Below, in pieces: positions 6,102 through 7,916 of a stretch of DNA of 7,916 bases. The stretch is taken from the NCBI GenBank assembly GCA_002506015.1, contig DAWR01000181.1:6128-14043 (forward strand), read 5' to 3'. The stretch's first letter is position 1, and each line of letters starts with the position of its first letter. The translations under genes and the position numbers were made by a program. The notes beneath the pieces are model-generated. The model ran no database searches, was not told the DNA's origin, and worked only from the letters and a program-made list of their open reading frames with translations. The DNA is from Candidatus Methanogasteraceae archaeon UBA261 (GTDB lineage: Archaea > Halobacteriota > Methanosarcinia > Methanosarcinales > Methanogasteraceae).

Positions 6102-7206
6102 TTTTGGTGTGCGGTTTCAAAGCTGTGTTTCGCAGCAGATGATCCGCGAGCACGATTGCAACCATTGCCTCGGCAACAGGAACGATTCGAGGAGGAATTG
6201 CAGGATCGTGCCTCCCTTTTATCGTAATCTCGGTCTCCTGCATCGTACGCAGATCAACGGTCTTCTGCGGCAGGGAAATGGATGGTGTTGGTTTCACTGC
6301 GATTCTGCAGACGATCGGTGCGCCTGTTGATAGCCCGCCAAGAATGCCACCGGCATTGTTCGTCTCCGAAACCACGACCTCCTCGCCGTTGGGGGATATT
6401 TCGAATGCATCGTTCATCTCGCTCCCTTTCATTCCCGCGCACCGAAAACCAACCCCAATCTCAACGCCTTTCACCGCACCTATGCCCATCAAGGCTTTTG
6501 CAAGATCTGCGTCCAGCTTGTCAAAGACCGGCTCTCCGATGCCGGCGGTGGCACCGGTCGCCACGATCTCGACTATGCCCCCGAGACTGTCCCCCTGCTC
6601 ACGCACACTCCGTATCAGTTCGATCATCTGTTCAGCGGCATTCAGATCGGCACACCGCACCGGCGTTCTTTCGATGTTTTCCTTGATCAAAGCGGGCGTA
6701 ATCTCACTTTCACGCGCCCGCACTCCACCGAGCGCAATTACATGCGCGAGCACATCGATTCCGTGCTCTGCAAGTACTTTCCTTGCGATTGCACCGGCGG
6801 CGACCCTCCCGATCGTCTCTCTTGCGGACGCACGCCCGCCGCCGCGGTGATCCCTGATCCCGTACTTGGCATCGTACGGGTAGTCTGCGTGCCCCGGGCG
6901 CGGCGTGTGCCTGAGTTTTTCGTACGGCAATGAATCGACATCTCTGTTCCGGACAATCATCGAGATGGGTGTTCCGGTCGTTCTCCCCTCAAATATGCCG
7001 GAGAGGATTGCGACCCGATCCTCCTCCTTGCGAGGCGTTGAGATGTCGCTCTGCCCGGGGCGGCGGCGGTCGAGTTCCTTCTGAACCTCAGCCTCACCAA
7101 GCGGCAGTCCCGGCGGGCAGCCATCGATCACGACGCCGACCGCGGCTCCATGGCTCTCGCCCCACGTTGTTACGCGAAATATCGTTCCGAATGTGTTTCC
7201 TGACAT
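6094..7206 (-). CDS. aroC: Chorismate synthase
   Basis: 370-residue enzyme that converts 5-enolpyruvylshikimate-3-phosphate to chorismate, the last common step of aromatic amino acid synthesis. It needs reduced flavin and acts in the cytoplasm. Signature segments are complete: WGESHG (15-20) with catalytic H19, RRRPGQ (48-52 region), RPGHADYPYDAKYGIRDHRG (103-122) with the second catalytic H106, RGGGRASARET (121-131), GIGAVKGVEIG, NNAGGILGG, and RHDPAIPPRIVPVAEAM near the C-terminus. Length is normal for the family. The ATG at 7206 is preceded by GGAG at 7214-7217 with seven bases between, and MSGNTFG is a typical start. No other shikimate genes lie nearby. Its final codons and stop double as the tRNA-Lys TATA box. 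Confidence 0.98.
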   Translation of the reverse strand: MSGNTFGTIFRVTTWGESHGAAVGVVIDGCPPGLPLGEAEVQKELDRRRPGQSDISTPRKEEDRVAILSGIFEGRTTGTPISMIVRNRDVDSLPYEKLRHTPRPGHADYPYDAKYGIRDHRGGGRASARETIGRVAAGAIARKVLAEHGIDVLAHVIALGGVRARESEITPALIKENIERTPVRCADLNAAEQMIELIRSVREQGDSLGGIVEIVATGATAGIGEPVFDKLDADLAKALMGIGAVKGVEIGVGFRCAGMKGSEMNDAFEISPNGEEVVVSETNNAGGILGGLSTGAPIVCRIAVKPTPSISLPQKTVDLRTMQETEITIKGRHDPAIPPRIVPVAEAMVAIVLADHLLRNTALKPHTKTL

Positions 7207-7213
7207 GTTCTGA

Positions 7214-7217
7214 CTCC
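7214..7217 (-). promoter_or_regulatory. Shine-Dalgarno of aroC
   Basis: The minus strand reads GGAG, seven bases before the ATG at 7206. This supports that start. Confidence 0.5.
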
Positions 7218-7233
7218 AGTCCCGGCAGCGGTG

Positions 7234-7253
7234 CCCCGCGGCGGATTGCGGGG
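7234..7253 (-). repeat. GC-rich hairpin between aroC and its TATA box
   Basis: CCCCGC and GCGGGG form a perfect 6-base stem around an 8-base loop. The predicted transcription start, near 7248, falls inside it. The full hairpin may therefore exist only in DNA or in a transcript with an earlier start. It could influence initiation or be incidental. Confidence 0.4.
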
Positions 7254-7267
7254 TATTTCAAGATGAA

Positions 7268-7277
7268 GTATATAATT
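7268..7277 (-). promoter_or_regulatory. TATA box of aroC
   Basis: The minus strand reads AATTATATAC, about 65 bases before the aroC ATG. This would give a leader of about 40 bases carrying a Shine-Dalgarno. It is the only strong AT element upstream of aroC. Confidence 0.55.
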
Positions 7278-7474
7278 CCTGAAGACGTCCTAAAAGTTTC
7301 CCCATGGGTTTCGCTTTGTATTCTCAAGTTCGCCCCACGTAGAGCAGTTCATCAGAAAAACTCAACGAGCAGTAACCTGATGTGGATTCCTCCTCGATAA
7401 GATATCCCTGCGAAACCGGGTGCGATCACGCATGCGATCCCTGCACCAACAAGTACGGAGGTCTGATGCAAATA
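7278..7474. other. Non-coding stretch between aroC and the toxin-like gene
   Basis: No convincing gene is seen here. Together with the flanking promoters, the gene-free gap runs from 7207 to 7595. It contains the direct repeat ATCCCTGC (7404-7411 and 7437-7444), a GGTGC/GCACC inverted pair (7419-7423 and 7443-7447), and the palindrome CGCATGCG (7429-7436) between them. A minus-strand open frame (7352-7573) runs through the strong plus-strand promoter and has no recognisable family. Confidence 0.4.
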
Positions 7475-7482
7475 TTTATATA
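7475..7482 (+). promoter_or_regulatory. Strong TATA box of the toxin-like gene
   Basis: TTTATATA is an ideal archaeal box A. Transcription should start near 7505, within the first GTAC-N3-GTAC box, leaving a leader of about 90 bases before the ATG at 7596. Confidence 0.7.
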
Positions 7483-7500
7483 GCATGTACGTCAATTCAA

Positions 7501-7527
7501 AGTACAATGTACGTAAGAAGTACATTG
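7501..7527. promoter_or_regulatory. GTAC-box cluster, candidate operator at the transcription start
   Basis: AGTAC-AAT-GTAC (7501-7512) and a perfect 8-base inverted repeat, CAATGTAC (7505-7512) with GTACATTG (7520-7527), lie just downstream of the TATA box. ATGTACGT also occurs twice (7485-7492 and 7507-7514). A repressor bound here would block initiation. Self-repression by the antitoxin is typical of toxin-antitoxin operons, but the binder here is unknown. Confidence 0.5.
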
Positions 7528-7579
7528 CAAAATAAAACAAGAGGAACCCATGACGAACAGATACACAGGACACGAAAAG

Positions 7580-7592
7580 AGTACGAGGTACT
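7580..7592. promoter_or_regulatory. Second GTAC-N3-GTAC box before the toxin-like start codon
   Basis: AGTAC-GAG-GTACT is a perfect 5-base inverted repeat with a 3-base spacer. It has the same AGTAC-N3-GTAC layout as the box at 7501-7512 and ends three bases before the ATG at 7596. It may be a second operator or an RNA structure near the start. Confidence 0.45.
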
Positions 7593-7595
7593 TAA

Positions 7596-7901
7596 ATGAA
7601 AACAAAAAACATGCACATAGGCATGCTCAAATTGAAAGAACGGGTACGAGAACTGATTTACAACGAGAAATATGTCATCTCATGGCAACACATCCGGTCA
7701 CGCCACCCGAATATCACCGAGAGTGACATCATAAACGGACTTAGATATGGATTATACAAACCGGATCACGAAATAGACGGACGATACCTGTCATGGTCTC
7801 GAATGAATTATCCGCCAAGACTTATCCGCATCGTATTCGAAGTTGATGAAACTGATGCCGGCAGTTTTGTGAGGGTGATAACAGCGTTTGATGAGGACTG
7901 A
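7596..7901 (+). CDS. Small BrnT/DUF4258-like (RelE-superfamily type) putative toxin
   Basis: 101-residue protein. The layout fits BrnT/DUF4258-like proteins: a helical N-terminus rich in lysine and arginine (KLKERVRELIYN, 12-23), ISWQHIRSRHPNITESDIIN (28-47), GRYLSW (62-67), PPRLIRIVFEVDE (73-85), and the closing VRVITAFDED. Such proteins are usually ribosome-independent or ribosome-linked RNases in type II toxin-antitoxin pairs; that activity is inference here. The start is uncertain. The ATG at 7596 has no Shine-Dalgarno, and ATGs at 7611 and 7623 are in frame; the family-like part begins near residue 10. The stop overlaps a following ATG (TGATG), suggesting a partner gene downstream. Base composition is more AT-rich than in aroC, consistent with a mobile module. 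Confidence 0.65.
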   Translation: MKTKNMHIGMLKLKERVRELIYNEKYVISWQHIRSRHPNITESDIINGLRYGLYKPDHEIDGRYLSWSRMNYPPRLIRIVFEVDETDAGSFVRVITAFDED

Positions 7902-7916
7902 TGCAAAAACGAAAAA
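7901..7916 (+). CDS. Start of a downstream gene, cut by the window end (possible antitoxin)
   Basis: An ATG overlaps the stop of the toxin-like gene by one base and opens a frame reading MQKRK to the window edge. In brnT-brnA pairs the antitoxin gene follows the toxin gene with little or no spacing, so an antitoxin is plausible. Five residues cannot identify it. Confidence 0.4.

Noticed and set aside
6278..6850. 190-codon plus-strand frame opposite aroC
   Set aside because: It lies wholly inside a strongly conserved chorismate synthase gene, is low-complexity (serine, proline, alanine) and is explained as an antisense shadow of GC-rich coding sequence.
7352..7573. 73-codon minus-strand frame between aroC and the toxin-like gene
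   Set aside because: It runs through the strong plus-strand TATA box and the GTAC operator cluster, has no good start context and no recognisable family. Its hydrophobic look follows from AT-rich DNA.
7598..7611. Programmed minus-one frameshift at A-AAA-AAC in the toxin-like gene start
   Set aside because: The heptamer is in the toxin frame, and a minus-one slip would leave that frame for the 7550 frame, the opposite of what a leader-to-toxin shift needs. No stimulatory structure is evident.

Overview
The window looks like a chromosomal segment of a methanogenic or methane/alkane-oxidising archaeon of the Euryarchaeota, most like the Methanosarcina side of the group. The reasons are a tetrahydromethanopterin-dependent C1 enzyme (Mch), an FmdE-family protein, hypusine-type translation factor aIF5A, an archaeal GGEH-type agmatinase, a tRNA gene without encoded CCA, and TATA-box promoters with short or no leaders. 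The remembered resemblance of Mch and aIF5A to Methanosarcina proteins is from memory, not from a search.

Layout. Positions 1-298 hold no recognisable gene. A minus-strand pair at 299-2103 encodes a MetE-like core methionine synthase followed, with a 4-base overlap, by a single-domain KaiC/RAD55-type ATPase. A 74-base divergent promoter region with a perfect 9-base inverted repeat separates it from a plus-strand pair (2178-3451), aIF5A and agmatinase, overlapping by one base. Both products can be linked through polyamines: agmatinase makes putrescine, putrescine leads to spermidine, and spermidine supplies the hypusine group of aIF5A. After a 227-base gap come minus-strand genes: an FmdE-like protein with a C-terminal zinc ribbon (3679-4284), Mch with a clear hairpin/T-tract terminator (4496-5498), an IscA/HesB-like protein with an altered first cysteine site (5657-5968), tRNA-Lys(CUU) (5989-6062), and chorismate synthase aroC (6094-7206).

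The right end (about 7260-7916) changes character. It is richer in A and T and carries a very strong TATA box, a cluster of GTAC boxes, and a small plus-strand gene (7596-7901) resembling BrnT/DUF4258 (RelE-like) toxins. The next start codon overlaps its stop, so a second gene, plausibly an antitoxin, begins just as the window ends. This accessory-looking module is the most interesting part of the window. The rest is core metabolism and translation with a few odd residues and regulatory structures.
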